Source: SZAS-3 sp964386785
GTDB taxonomy: Bacteria; Chlamydiota; Chlamydiia; Chlamydiales; JAAKFR01
Reading direction: 5' to 3'
Length of the DNA: 6,865 bases
Assembly: GCA_964386785.1 (NCBI GenBank)
Contig: CAYLUD010000054.1
Span: forward strand, 1-6,865
Shown: in pieces, positions 6,827 through 6,865 of the stretch
How the letters are laid out: every line of letters begins with the position of its first letter
Numbering within the stretch: the stretch's first letter is position 1
The notes under the pieces: generated by a model
Told to the model about the DNA's origin: nothing
Seen by the model: only the letters and a program-made list of their open reading frames with translations
Database searches by the model: none
Position numbers and translations under genes: made by a program

Positions 6827-6865
6827 ATAAATTATTTGACTCCCAGGAGCTTAAGTCTGTAGGAC

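Larger units (their letters stand above)
6729..6865 (-). other. Upstream leader/intergenic region of the giant gene
   Basis: These 137 bases before the ATG are AT-rich near the gene and hold no complete ORF. On the minus strand, two frames that enter from the right edge close at a TAA (6832-6834, 10 sense codons ending in LKLLGVK) and at a TAG (6783-6785). Either could be the tail of an upstream gene, but the stretch is too short to judge. No strong Shine-Dalgarno sequence is present. On the plus strand the ATGs at 6798, 6809 and 6824 all reach stops quickly, so no divergent gene starts here. Confidence 0.6.

Overview
The window is filled almost entirely by one very long minus-strand reading frame. 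It starts at an ATG at 6726-6728 and runs without a stop to the left edge. That gives 2,242 codons, and the 3' end of the gene lies outside the window. I translated every codon by hand in this frame and found no in-frame TAA, TAG or TGA and no frameshift. The protein is therefore at least about 2,240 residues long and probably longer. No tRNA, rRNA, CRISPR array, insertion sequence or second convincing gene was found.

Layout of the protein, N to C (right to left on the plus strand): a short polar N-terminus (residues 1-26); two hydrophobic helices with a short His-rich loop between them (about 27-46 and 68-87); a very long Trp/Gln-rich, mostly helical-looking region with no motif I recognise (about 88-1040); a Gly/Pro/Cys-rich stretch (about 1055-1160); a mixed region; a strand-rich stretch (about 1320-1640) with a TPR-like helical pair after it (about 1645-1680); a Gln-rich helical linker; and finally a P-loop ATPase/helicase-like domain (about 2022-2242) that matches the DUF3638 pattern. 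That domain has a GGGKSS nucleotide-binding loop (2060-2065) and a DEYD box (2201-2204). The ORF is still open at the window edge, so further C-terminal helicase-like sequence (motifs III-VI, or DUF3645) is expected beyond position 1.

Organism: the gene is intronless and moderately AT-rich. It has a membrane hairpin near its N-terminus and carries a DUF3638-type domain, a family described mainly from eukaryotes but which I recall also occurs in giant proteins of amoeba-associated bacteria. The two-helix hairpin near the N-terminus resembles the bilobed hydrophobic domain of chlamydial inclusion-membrane (Inc) proteins. My best guess is an environmental member of the Chlamydiota (Parachlamydia/Waddlia/Simkania-like) or another intracellular bacterium such as Legionella. 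This is inference, not proof.

The 137 bases at 6729-6865 upstream of the start form an AT-rich presumed 5' leader/promoter region. It holds a weak promoter candidate and a small inverted repeat, and may include the tail of a neighbouring gene that cannot be confirmed.
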